A stretch of 53,380 nt of DNA, taken from assembly GCF_009905545.1 (NCBI RefSeq), contig NZ_JAAALB010000043.1, positions 1 through 53,380 of the forward strand, written 5' to 3'. Within the stretch, counting starts at the first letter, position 1. Each line of letters starts with the position of its first letter. Source of the stretch: Cellulophaga sp. BC115SP (GTDB lineage Bacteria; Bacteroidota; Bacteroidia; Cytophagales; Spirosomataceae). Below, piece by piece: positions 43,245-51,469 of the stretch. The translations under genes were made by a program, and so were the position numbers. A model generated the notes under the pieces. The model was not told the DNA's origin. It saw only the letters and a program-made list of their open reading frames with translations, and did no database searches.

Positions 43245-43866
43245 GAAAGAATTGAGTTTAGATAGTTTGATTACCAGTAGGAAGTATTAGTGCTGAATTG
43301 TGAGTTGTGAATTAGTACCGTACGAAGGATTTCCAACTATTGCGGATTTGGGATTTCTGATTTCGGAAATAAAGAAAATCATCTTTGTTTTAAAAAAAAT
43401 ACAGAAGGTTACAGTTCCGAAATCCAACATCCGATATCCGAAATAAATGGTTTTATAATTCTTCGTACACTACTAGTTGTAAATTGTGAATGTAAAATTT
43501 ACATTGAGTAGAAGCACCAAATTTGATTTAAGTTGTGTGCTTTAGGCTTTCAGATAACAGCTTTGGGCGGTGGACTTTGGATATTAAAAACATTTTAACA
43601 CTCTTTACTCTTTGCCTTTTGCCTGTTGCCTTGTGCCTCAACAAATAACTTAAATCTTATCCTGCATGATCACTTATTACTTAAATAATCGTCTTTAAAA
43701 CATTGATAACAAAAGGGGAAGCCTCCTAAAACTACTCAAAGGCTGTCCTCCACAGAAACTTTTGTAAGGGGTAAGGTGTTTTTCTTAAAAGCTTTAGGTC
43801 ATAAACATTTTCAACCATTTACAGCCTGAAGGATTACGTTTTCATTTTTTTAAACAAAAACCAAAC
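43245..43866. other. 622-base divergent intergenic region with inverted repeats
   Basis: No gene is supported. Bases 43315-43370 and 43419-43475 are inverted relatives of the CGGATTTGGGATTTCTGATTTCGGA family. Degenerate GCTTTAGGCTTTCAG and TTGCCTTTTGCCTGTTGCC segments lie at 43540-43640. No -7 box is obvious for the alcohol dehydrogenase. Confidence 0.5.
43315..43475. repeat. Paired inverted copies of the CGGATTTGGGATTTC-type repeat
   Basis: Forward copy 43315-43370 includes CGTACGAAGGATTT and TTGCGGATTTGGGATTTCTG. The inverted copy 43419-43475, read on the other strand, contains TGTACGAAGAATTATAAAAC and later GGATGTTGGATTTCGGAAC. Together they could form a long imperfect hairpin. Confidence 0.6.
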
Positions 43867-45024
43867 ATGTTAAACTTTGAATTGCAAAATCCTACCAAAA
43901 TTCTTTTTGGAAAAGGACAAATAGCCAACATTACCAAAGAAATCCCTACTAATGCACGTATCTTGATGACTTACGGAGGCGGCAGCATCAAAACTAATGG
44001 CGTTTATGACCAAGTAATTGAAGCATTAAAAAATCATGAGATCGTAGAATTTAGCGGTATTGAACCCAACCCTACTTACGAAACGCTGATGAAAGCTGTA
44101 GAAATCATTCGTACCCAAAAGCTTGATTATGTATTAGCAGTAGGTGGAGGTTCGGTGATTGATGGAACGAAGTTTATCGTAGCAGCTGTAGACTTTGAAG
44201 GTGAACCTTGGGATATTTTAGCAAAATCTATCCGTACAACAAAAGCAATGCCATTTGGTACTGTGTTGACGTTGCCTGCTACAGGTTCTGAAATGAACTC
44301 AGGAGCTGTGGTTACAAGAGTAGCAACGCAAGAAAAATTAAGTATGGGTGGACCTGGCTTATTCCCAAAATTCTCTGTTCTCGACCCTGAAGTAATCAAA
44401 AGTATTCCTGAACGCCAGTTGCGCAATGGTATTGTTGATGCCTATACTCACGTATTGGAGCAATATATGACTTACCCTGCCAATGCTTGGCTTCAAGACC
44501 GTTTTGCTGAAAGTATTTTACAGACTTTGATTGAAGTTGCGCCAAAGATTTTGGCTGATCCTAGCAATTATGAAGCGGCTGCCAACTTTATGTGGAGCTG
44601 TACAATGGCACTTAATGGCTTGATTCAAAAAGGTGTGCCAACCGACTGGGCTACGCACATGATTGGTCACGAACTTACAGCTTTGTACAATATCGACCAT
44701 GCCATGACACTGGCTATTATTTTCCCGAACTTATATCGCAATCGTTTTGACAACAAAAAAGAAAAACTGGCGCAATACGGTGAGCGAGTGTGGAATATTA
44801 CTGAAGGTACTACCGAAGAAAAAGCCCATGCTGCTATCGAACGTACTGTTGCTTGGTTGCATGAGCTAGGTGTAAAAACACGTTTGTCAGAATACACTAG
44901 CGACTATGCTCATACTGGCGAGTTTATCGAAAAGCGTTTTACTGAAAGAGGCTGGAAAGGACTTGGCGAACGCCGTGATATTACTCCAGAAGTTGTAAAA
45001 GAAATTGTAGAAATGAGCTACTAG
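43867..45024 (+). CDS. Iron-containing alcohol dehydrogenase (YqhD/BDH type)
   Basis: 385-aa type III alcohol dehydrogenase, probably an NADPH-dependent aldehyde reductase. Seen: NPTKILFGKGQI (8-19), GGGS (36-39), the nucleotide-binding GGGSVIDGTKF, and the metal-ligand region ATHMIGHELTALYNIDHAMT, in which H and D/E residues bind Fe or Zn. The closest functional type seems to be YqhD, which detoxifies short-chain aldehydes. ATG at 43867. It is followed by a TTGAGTGA tract in the sense direction and by repeats; it appears monocistronic. Confidence 0.9.
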   Translation: MLNFELQNPTKILFGKGQIANITKEIPTNARILMTYGGGSIKTNGVYDQVIEALKNHEIVEFSGIEPNPTYETLMKAVEIIRTQKLDYVLAVGGGSVIDGTKFIVAAVDFEGEPWDILAKSIRTTKAMPFGTVLTLPATGSEMNSGAVVTRVATQEKLSMGGPGLFPKFSVLDPEVIKSIPERQLRNGIVDAYTHVLEQYMTYPANAWLQDRFAESILQTLIEVAPKILADPSNYEAAANFMWSCTMALNGLIQKGVPTDWATHMIGHELTALYNIDHAMTLAIIFPNLYRNRFDNKKEKLAQYGERVWNITEGTTEEKAHAAIERTVAWLHELGVKTRLSEYTSDYAHTGEFIEKRFTERGWKGLGERRDITPEVVKEIVEMSY

Positions 45025-45065
45025 GAACAAATTTGAGTGATGAATTGTGAATGATGAATTAGGAC

Positions 45066-45103
45066 TTTCAAACCATTGCGGATGTGGGATTTCTGATTTC
45101 GGA
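45066..45103. repeat. CGGATTTGGGATTTC-type repeat
   Basis: Reads TTTCAAACCATTGCGGATGT then GGGATTTCTGATTTCGGA, very close to 43326-43370. Confidence 0.65.
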
Positions 45104-45164
45104 AAAAGGGGCTTAAGTATTAGTGCTGTACGAAGGCTTAGTGTTGTCTTTAAAATAAAACAGA

Positions 45165-45227
45165 TGTAGTGGCACCCTTGCGGTTGCCGCCTTCAAAATG
45201 GTAACTGCAAGAGTTGCTACTACATCA
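45165..45227. repeat. 63-bp imperfect palindromic repeat, copy 2
   Basis: Begins TGTAGTGGCACCC and ends GAGTTGCTACTACATCA. The outer ends GATGTAGTGGCA and TGCTACTACATC are inverted copies with 11 of 12 matches. Most positions match copy 1 at 10433-10496. Confidence 0.75.
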
Positions 45228-45396
45228 CAAAACACTAATTATAAGAACTCTTTTAAACAAAATATAATCCCTCGTCCATTCACAATTCATCATTCACAAT
45301 TCATCACTCATACTTACTCTCCAATCAGAAATCCGAAATAGAATTGATTCTTTCATTAATTCATAGCTCATCATTCTCAATTCAAAAAAGCTAGCT

Positions 45397-45404
45397 TATC
45401 TTTG
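45397..45404 (+). promoter_or_regulatory. -7 promoter box of the TPR-HTH regulator gene
   Basis: TATCTTTG fits TAnnTTTG, 36 bases before the chosen ATG at 45440. No clear -33 element was found. Confidence 0.45.
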
Positions 45405-45439
45405 TTCTTGCACACTTGCTTTTGAGAACAATTTCTAGA

Positions 45440-47218
45440 ATGAAAAGCCTCTTTCTTTTTCCCATACCACTAAAAAAAAATATATACCTTACTGCGACAA
45501 TCCTTTTTGTATGCTGTTTAGGAAACCTTTGTCTTGCCCAACCTGTATTCAACAAAAACCAATTTATGGAAATGAGTGCAGCACAGCGCTATCGCTATGT
45601 GCATGATTATCCATTTTGGAAAGTTGCCAATGTAAATCAATTATCTTCACTACTGGCACAAATGGTTGAAGTTGCTGACTTCAAAAAGGATTATCATACC
45701 CAAATAGCACTCAGTTACTACCTTGCATTAATTGGAACCAATGTTGGTTTTAAGTTTCCCAAAGGAAAACCAACGAGTATCTCCGGAGAATTTGAAGAAA
45801 TGCAAAGAATTGCTAGCCAGCAAGGTTATGATATTGAAGCATTGATTGCCGCTGCTTCATTAACTAATAGTTTGTATTTGGGTCAGAGGATTTCGAGCGA
45901 ACAATATTATGTAGATATACAACCCTCATTGGAACAACTACAAGAACTTGGATTTGAAAAGTGTCGAGACTATAACATTGCCTCTATCCTATTTGACTTT
46001 AGTAAATGTCTTTGGGATTTGGGTGATTTTGACAAAGCCTATTTATACCTACGGATTGCCGAACGATATATCGAGCCTACTATAGAGGGAGGCTTTCATT
46101 ATACGCAGGTATTAAGTTATTTACAAACCTATTGGAAAAATAAAAAGGAGTACAACAAATCGATGATTTATGCAAAAAGGATTTTAGCTTTTCATCAAAA
46201 CTTCCACTCAGATATACCCGAACACAAATATTGGAGTGAATTTTGGCTAAATTTTGCTTCTATCGACATAGCTTCGTTATTACTAGACCAAGGGAAAATC
46301 AAAGAAGGAGAAGTTTACGCCAGTAAGGGATTTCAGCTAATCAAGTCTCGCCTTTCGTTGGATGCAGTTGTCTCAAAACAAGCTGAATTTGACGCCTTGA
46401 TGGTATTGATTCCTGTAAAATTAAAGCTAAAAAAAATCAATGAAGTGGCTCCACTTCTAAAGCTTGCCAATAATATCAAAACCTCATTAGAGCCTGATGG
46501 AAAACTTGACTATTTCAAGCCGCTTCGACTCTATAAATATTCTTCGGAATACTACGAAAAAGTAGGCAGTTATGCGGAGGCTTTACGATATACACATTTG
46601 GCACAAATGCTTCAAGATAGTCTCAATCGCCGAAATGATGCTCAAAAATTATCACAAATGCAATTGCGGTATGAAGTAGAAAAGTACGCCAACCATGTAA
46701 AAGCCATCGAGAGTGAAAAGCAATTACAGAAGTATTTGCGCAACGCCATTATTTTGATTCTGCTACTGGTGCTAGGGTTGGTATATGTCAACCATCAACG
46801 TTTGCGACATAAACATCGCGAGCAAGAAAGTGAATTAGAAGCAGCCCAAAACGAACTTGCATGGCAAACCAAACACTTTCGTAATATGTCGGAGTTAATC
46901 GAAACCCTCCGCCAAGAAAATGAAAAACTAAATGCCTCCGATAACCAACTTGAGCATTTCGAAAAACTTATTTCATCTACCATTCTTACTGACGAAGGCT
47001 GGACTAACTTCAAGCGTATGTTTGAGAAAGTACATCCAGGTTATATGCAGTCTGCCAAAGAAAAATACCCTGACCTCACCAATGCCGAACTTCGCTTGAT
47101 GATGCTCGAAAAGCTAGATTTGAGCACACAAGAAATGGCCAATATGATTGGTGTAAATAAAAATACCATTCACCAGACTCGTTTACGTTTAAGAAAAAAA
47201 ACATTAGATAAAAGTTAA
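45440..47218 (+). CDS. Membrane-spanning TPR regulator with C-terminal LuxR-like helix-turn-helix
   Basis: 592 aa from ATG 45440; an earlier start at 45416 would precede the signal sequence. Domains in order: signal sequence (about 1-33), TPR-like helices in the periplasm (about 60-415), one transmembrane helix (about 435-453, AIILILLLVLGLVYVN), a charged coiled coil (about 455-515), and a helix-turn-helix (about 545-592, NAELRLMMLEKLDLSTQEMA then IGVNKNTIHQTRLRLRKK). This one-component architecture is known in Bacteroidota and fits a sensor that binds DNA from the membrane. Targets are unknown; the barrel and lipoprotein genes downstream are candidates by position only. Confidence 0.85.
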   Translation: MKSLFLFPIPLKKNIYLTATILFVCCLGNLCLAQPVFNKNQFMEMSAAQRYRYVHDYPFWKVANVNQLSSLLAQMVEVADFKKDYHTQIALSYYLALIGTNVGFKFPKGKPTSISGEFEEMQRIASQQGYDIEALIAAASLTNSLYLGQRISSEQYYVDIQPSLEQLQELGFEKCRDYNIASILFDFSKCLWDLGDFDKAYLYLRIAERYIEPTIEGGFHYTQVLSYLQTYWKNKKEYNKSMIYAKRILAFHQNFHSDIPEHKYWSEFWLNFASIDIASLLLDQGKIKEGEVYASKGFQLIKSRLSLDAVVSKQAEFDALMVLIPVKLKLKKINEVAPLLKLANNIKTSLEPDGKLDYFKPLRLYKYSSEYYEKVGSYAEALRYTHLAQMLQDSLNRRNDAQKLSQMQLRYEVEKYANHVKAIESEKQLQKYLRNAIILILLLVLGLVYVNHQRLRHKHREQESELEAAQNELAWQTKHFRNMSELIETLRQENEKLNASDNQLEHFEKLISSTILTDEGWTNFKRMFEKVHPGYMQSAKEKYPDLTNAELRLMMLEKLDLSTQEMANMIGVNKNTIHQTRLRLRKKTLDKS

Positions 47219-47804
47219 AACATTTCTATAAGCCTCTGTTTTTGACAAAGTTGTCATATTGTCAACTTTTTGTCATGCCCATTTTTTGAGGTTTCCCAAT
47301 CTTCCTTATCATCTTTGTCGTACCAATCCTGTTAGGCTTTAGTACGACAAGATTGGTTTATACTTATGGGTACAAAACAATTGTTTTCTAAATACAAACC
47401 ACTCTATTCAAGTCTTGAACCTGAACCCAAGTAAAACATTGATTAAGATTTTTATTATAGCTGATTACTTATCGCTAACACTCTTTTTATAATATAGGAT
47501 TACACGAACAAATTTATGGTACAACCTCTACCTTGAGGGCAATGGCACAAAGCGTTTTATAACGAAAGAGTCATTAGTTGTTATTCAACAAACGCTCACT
47601 TTGTGCCTAAAGCCTAATTGCTATAAACCATACTTCATGGATTGGCTAATAATCAACACCTTCATTACACTTGCTTAATTTGACACTTCCATGTTCTCAA
47701 GATTAGTGTAAAAATCTGAATCCTTTTCTCGTAATACCTCCTATATACACCCCCATAAATACTTTAATTATTATGTATGTATTCTAAAATTCAGTTAAAA
47801 ACTT
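47219..47804. other. 586-base intergenic region with two large stem-loops
   Basis: No gene is supported. TTGTCGTAC (47315-47323) pairs with GTACGACAA (47342-47350), and flanking CCAATCTT (47296-47303) pairs with AAGATTGG (47349-47356), with two bases shared. GGCACAAAGCGTT (47544-47556) pairs with AACGCTCACTTTGTGCC (47591-47607) with a small bulge. Their roles are unknown. Confidence 0.5.
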
Positions 47805-48491
47805 ATGCAACAAAAAACTACTTTTAGTTTATTCCTTCTTTATGTATGTCTTATTAGTTACAGTAGTGTAACAAAAGCTCAATCGCTAAGCGGCACCTCT
47901 CATAAATTAGGTCTTAGTTTAAATCTTGGCACTACCCCTGGTATAGACGTTGGCTATGCCATCAGTCCCAAAATCACTGCACGTTTGGGATATAGTTATT
48001 TCAAATACAACACCAACACTACCGCTAAGACCTCTGGCGAAGAAGTAAAATTGGGAGGTGATGCCAATGTATCCATCGCTAGTCTTTCTTTTGAATATCA
48101 TCCATTCAAGAGAAGTAGTTTCAAATTGATTGGAGGCGCTTCGTATTTCGATAAAGGACAAATTGCTTTCGTTGTAACACCAACGGGCACTTACAAATTT
48201 GGCAGTACAACGTTTACACCTGAAGAGGTAGGTAACGTGCAGTTTACCGTTGATTATGGCAAACAATATGCGCCTTTTGCAGGTATTGGCTTTGGACGTA
48301 CTATTCCTAAAAGAAGAGTTGGTTTTGGCTTTGAAGTAGGCTCTTACTATACACAAACACCTAAAATAACCTTAACAGGTGACAAAAGATTGAGCAGTAT
48401 GAGCGAACAACAAGCCAAAGTTCAAGAAAACATGAAAGACTGGAAATACTGGCCAGTTGTCAATCTGAGATTAGCCATCAGACTGGACTAA
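47805..48491 (+). CDS. Outer-membrane beta-barrel protein
   Basis: 228-aa exported protein of the small OmpA-like/porin-type barrel kind. A signal peptide ends near TKAQS (23-27). Strands are visible as alternating patterns: KLGLSLNLGTTPGIDVGYAI, ITARLGYSYFKYN, SIASLSFEYHPF, FKLIGGASYFDKGQ, YAPFAGIGFGRTI and VGFGFEVGSYYTQT. The protein ends VVNLRLAIRLD. No catalytic motif. It lies 36 bases upstream of a lipoprotein gene, so it is probably co-transcribed with it. Confidence 0.75.
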   Translation: MQQKTTFSLFLLYVCLISYSSVTKAQSLSGTSHKLGLSLNLGTTPGIDVGYAISPKITARLGYSYFKYNTNTTAKTSGEEVKLGGDANVSIASLSFEYHPFKRSSFKLIGGASYFDKGQIAFVVTPTGTYKFGSTTFTPEEVGNVQFTVDYGKQYAPFAGIGFGRTIPKRRVGFGFEVGSYYTQTPKITLTGDKRLSSMSEQQAKVQENMKDWKYWPVVNLRLAIRLD

Positions 48492-48527
48492 ATTTTCCTT
48501 CTTTAATCAATCTTCTTTTAAATTCAG

Positions 48528-50207
48528 ATGAAAAAAATATTTACTTCTATATTCCGTCCTGCGGTACTGCTTTCGCTAGGACTAGCTCTTACTTTCGGTT
48601 GTCAACAAATTAATCCACTTGAAGGTGTCGAGCTTACAGTAAACAATAACGTCTATAAATCTCCGATTCTGATTGAGTTTGTAGATGCAAACCCTAACAG
48701 TAAAACTTTACCCAAAGATTTAACCGTAACAATTTCAGGGCCTGGCAAAGACCTTGTTTTTACAGATCTTGGAGGAAAAGATTTTAAGGTAGCAGGCAAT
48801 TTGCTTTCTGTAGTATTAGGACAAAATGCCAACCCAACTGAGAGCGCTCCTGTAGAATTTACAGTTTCTGTCAAAGGACCAAACTACGTATCTACCAACT
48901 ACAGTGTAGTAGTAACCGATTTAGAAAGCTCTACCTATAGAGTAGCACTAACAAACCTCAATGCGTTACCCGATGGTGTTGGAGCTGTTTCAAAAACAAC
49001 CTTATTAGCCATTGGCGAAACTATTACAGTTCCTGCAACCTCCTCAAAACCAGAAGTAGCTAAAATTGCTATCGCGCCGGGTACGCAAGTAAAAGATGAA
49101 AACGGTTTGGTAATCAATACTACTAACGTTTCGAGTACAATTGTGCAATACGGAACAGGTACAGAAGAAGCAGCCAATAGCCTACCAAACGAAGGAGAAG
49201 GGAATGTCATTAAGTATAAAGATGGAACAACCGATTTTGGGACGTTTCTATCAGCAGGCTTTTTGGACATTGAAATGACTGCTGGTGGCAAAAATGTTAA
49301 AAGTTTCTCAACGCCATTGGATGTAACATTATCGCTTAATCCAAACTATGAGGATCCAGAAACAGAAGCCCCAATGAAAGTAGGCGACCAAATTCCTGTA
49401 TGGAGTTATGATAAAGCTAAGGATGAATGGACAGAAGAAGGAGTTGCCACTATTGCCAAAGACGCCAACGGAAATTTGATTGCCAACTTTAAAGTATCCC
49501 ATTTGTCAGTATGGACAGTTGCTAAAAACTATAAAGGAAAAACTTGTGGTTCCAAAACCATCAAAATAAAAGTAGAGTCCAACGTTAGCTATGCCTCCTC
49601 CAAATTTAGTGCTCAAGTTACCTACTCTAAAAGCGGAAAAGCAAAGTTCAGTAAGACATTCTCCTCATTTAAGGTATCTAAAGGTGCAACCTATACAATT
49701 AAAGTAAAACGAGTACCTAGTGGCTATACTGGGCGTATTGTCGTTAAGCCTGTTAGTTCCTCTCCAAATACTACTTCGAAAGGTGGCTCTCAGACATTTA
49801 AGGCTTGTAATAATACAGTAGTATATGTAGAGGTAAAAGTTAACGAGGCGCCCCAAACTACTGATACCGAATCAGACGCAGTAAAAGTAAATCTTGACTT
49901 TACAGCGGCTTGTATTAGTAAAAATATCAGTGTCAAACCTACAGTTTGGTTAAAACTTGTAGATGATACCAATGCAGAACAACTCGTAAGTGTTGTTGAA
50001 GGAAAAGCCATCATTGGTATGAAGAAAGGGGTAAAATATACCTTAACAGCTACTTACAATGGAATTGACTTCGCTGGTGAAGTTACCATCAATGGCGATA
50101 GCGCTACCATCATTTCATCAACAGGTCTGAATGGTTCTTTCCCAATTGACGTAAAAACAGGGGAAGTAAACGCAACAATTATTTATCCACTCAATAATTG
50201 TCAGTAA
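48528..50207 (+). CDS. Large multi-domain lipoprotein, paralogue of the next gene
   Basis: 559 aa; lipobox TFGC with lipidated C25. The N-terminal domain (about 40-140) is paralogous to nearly the whole product of the gene at 50290 (shared PILIEFVD, LTVTISGP/LTISISGP, GNLLS, VLGQNANP/VLSPNAKP). The middle (about 150-340) has QIPVWSYDKAKDEWTEEGVA and NFKVSHLSVWTVAKNY, a pattern like that of FAM171/astroprincin-type beta domains (tentative). The C-terminal part (about 345-559) holds two Cys-containing beta domains. A surface or periplasmic role with the neighbouring barrel is inferred. Function is unknown. Confidence 0.7.
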   Translation: MKKIFTSIFRPAVLLSLGLALTFGCQQINPLEGVELTVNNNVYKSPILIEFVDANPNSKTLPKDLTVTISGPGKDLVFTDLGGKDFKVAGNLLSVVLGQNANPTESAPVEFTVSVKGPNYVSTNYSVVVTDLESSTYRVALTNLNALPDGVGAVSKTTLLAIGETITVPATSSKPEVAKIAIAPGTQVKDENGLVINTTNVSSTIVQYGTGTEEAANSLPNEGEGNVIKYKDGTTDFGTFLSAGFLDIEMTAGGKNVKSFSTPLDVTLSLNPNYEDPETEAPMKVGDQIPVWSYDKAKDEWTEEGVATIAKDANGNLIANFKVSHLSVWTVAKNYKGKTCGSKTIKIKVESNVSYASSKFSAQVTYSKSGKAKFSKTFSSFKVSKGATYTIKVKRVPSGYTGRIVVKPVSSSPNTTSKGGSQTFKACNNTVVYVEVKVNEAPQTTDTESDAVKVNLDFTAACISKNISVKPTVWLKLVDDTNAEQLVSVVEGKAIIGMKKGVKYTLTATYNGIDFAGEVTINGDSATIISSTGLNGSFPIDVKTGEVNATIIYPLNNCQ

Positions 50208-50218
50208 ATAGATACAAA

Positions 50219-50256
50219 AACGACATCAAGGAATACATTTATTCCTTGATGTCGTT
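50219..50256 (+). other. Perfect 17-bp intercistronic hairpin between the two lipoprotein genes
   Basis: AACGACATCAAGGAATA (50219-50235) pairs perfectly with TATTCCTTGATGTCGTT (50240-50256), 4-base loop. It lacks a T-run, so it may protect the upstream mRNA end or attenuate rather than stop transcription of the second lipoprotein gene. Confidence 0.7.
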
Positions 50257-50289
50257 GATTTCGCTTTCCACTAATTTAAATCATAACCT

Positions 50290-50724
50290 ATGAAAAAGAC
50301 TATCGCTTCTGTAACCTGTGGCGGTTTATTACTATTAGTGATTCCTCTTTTATTTTTAAGTTGTCAAAATATTAACCCCTTCAATGATATTCGATTTCCC
50401 AATAATATGAGTAACTCTCATCCCCCAATCCTCATTGAGTTTGTGGATGAAGATCAACCTAATATTATGTTTCCTAAAAATCTAACCATTTCTATTTCTG
50501 GTCCAGACAGAAATCTAGTCCTGAGTGATCTGGAAAGTAAAAATCATAAAATTGTTGGAAACTTGCTATCGTTGGTACTTTCACCAAATGCCAAGCCAAG
50601 TGTTCAGCATCCTATTAGTTTTACCATTACAGCCAAAGGCAAACACTATGAACAAGTAAGCAAAAACATAACTATTTCGACTTTATCAAATCAATCCTAC
50701 ACGATTCTGATGAATTACGAATAA
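50290..50724 (+). CDS. Small lipoprotein paralogous to the N-terminus of the preceding one
   Basis: 144 aa; signal peptide with lipobox LFLSC (lipidated C25), then QNINPFND, matching QQINPLEG in the larger protein. From PILIEFVD onwards about 40% of positions are identical by eye to residues 44-140 of the preceding protein. It ends where that domain ends, so it is a single-domain version rather than a broken gene: no frameshift is seen and the stop follows directly. The pair probably arose by tandem duplication. Function is unknown. Confidence 0.75.
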   Translation: MKKTIASVTCGGLLLLVIPLLFLSCQNINPFNDIRFPNNMSNSHPPILIEFVDEDQPNIMFPKNLTISISGPDRNLVLSDLESKNHKIVGNLLSLVLSPNAKPSVQHPISFTITAKGKHYEQVSKNITISTLSNQSYTILMNYE

Positions 50725-50746
50725 CATCCATTAGGATAATATCCCG

Positions 50747-51406
50747 TTAAACTACATCTCTCTGGCGATTAGTATCTACCCAATAAGCCCATACTATCAA
50801 AATCCATTGTAGTTGTGCTCCCCAAGCAATATCTTCAACATGTTGTGGGGGTGGTCCAAACACATTACCTATCTGAATTAAGATTAATAATCCAATCAAC
50901 CCCCATAGCCCCACAATCCCCATCCAATTTTGAGCTGTGGAAGTCTTGATATATTGAAATAACCCTAGTGCCAATAACAGAAACTCTAATGCCATAGTAA
51001 GCCAAACGTGATTCCATAAACCTAATCCTACTTTAGGAGAGTTTTTGCTCCAATAAATAGGTAAATCAGGAATATGAACAGTCAAGTCTAATACCCAATG
51101 ACTCAGCACACATAGCCCCAGAGTCGTAGCAATGATGAGATTTTGATAAAAGACCATTGCAATGCCTCCTAACAAAGCAGACCACACAAGTGCCATTATT
51201 AAGCTGTGAGAAATAGGATAATATATAAAGTCCAACGGATTAAAAGCTGTGATTCCAGCTCGAATTTCTACCTTTTCAAGACCCAGCTGTAGTAGCGTTG
51301 GCCAAAGCAAATCCAAAAACTGAACCGATAAAAATAAAGCTCCTAGCGATATACGTGGCTGAATGGCCTTTGTACCAAAGCCTACAGCAAAATGACCTAT
51401 AAACAT
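50747..51406 (-). CDS. Polytopic membrane protein, function unknown (metal-dependent hydrolase-like)
   Basis: 219-aa inner-membrane protein with six or seven hydrophobic segments. Seen: an N-terminal FIGHFAVGFGTKAIQPRISL, VQFLDLLWPTLLQLG, YPISHSLIMALVWSALLG and CVLSHWVLDLTVHIPDLPIY. The His and Asp residues at the membrane edge recall the YdjM/DUF457 family of membrane-bound predicted metal-dependent hydrolases; assignment is tentative. ATG at 51406. It is convergent with the small lipoprotein gene and lies 63 bases downstream of the barrel gene at 51470, with which it may be co-transcribed. Confidence 0.65.
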   Translation of the reverse strand: MFIGHFAVGFGTKAIQPRISLGALFLSVQFLDLLWPTLLQLGLEKVEIRAGITAFNPLDFIYYPISHSLIMALVWSALLGGIAMVFYQNLIIATTLGLCVLSHWVLDLTVHIPDLPIYWSKNSPKVGLGLWNHVWLTMALEFLLLALGLFQYIKTSTAQNWMGIVGLWGLIGLLILIQIGNVFGPPPQHVEDIAWGAQLQWILIVWAYWVDTNRQRDVV

Positions 51407-51469
51407 GTTTGTTGTTATGAGAGGGTGTTGTAATTAACAATTGTGAGCAATTATTTGGAATATAATTCT

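Larger units (their letters stand above)
45025..45439. other. Repeat-rich intergenic region before the TPR-HTH gene
   Basis: No gene is seen. It holds a TTGAGTGATGAATTGTGAAT-type tract (45032-45060) and its inverted counterpart ATTCATCATTCACAATTCAT around 45285-45310, a CGGAT repeat (45066-45103), the second copy of the 63-bp palindrome (45165-45227) and a -7 box TATCTTTG at 45397-45404. Confidence 0.55.

Noticed and set aside
50290-50724. Small lipoprotein as a broken copy of the larger one
   Set aside because: It has its own signal peptide, lipobox and a clean end at the domain boundary, with no remnant of the other domains downstream.
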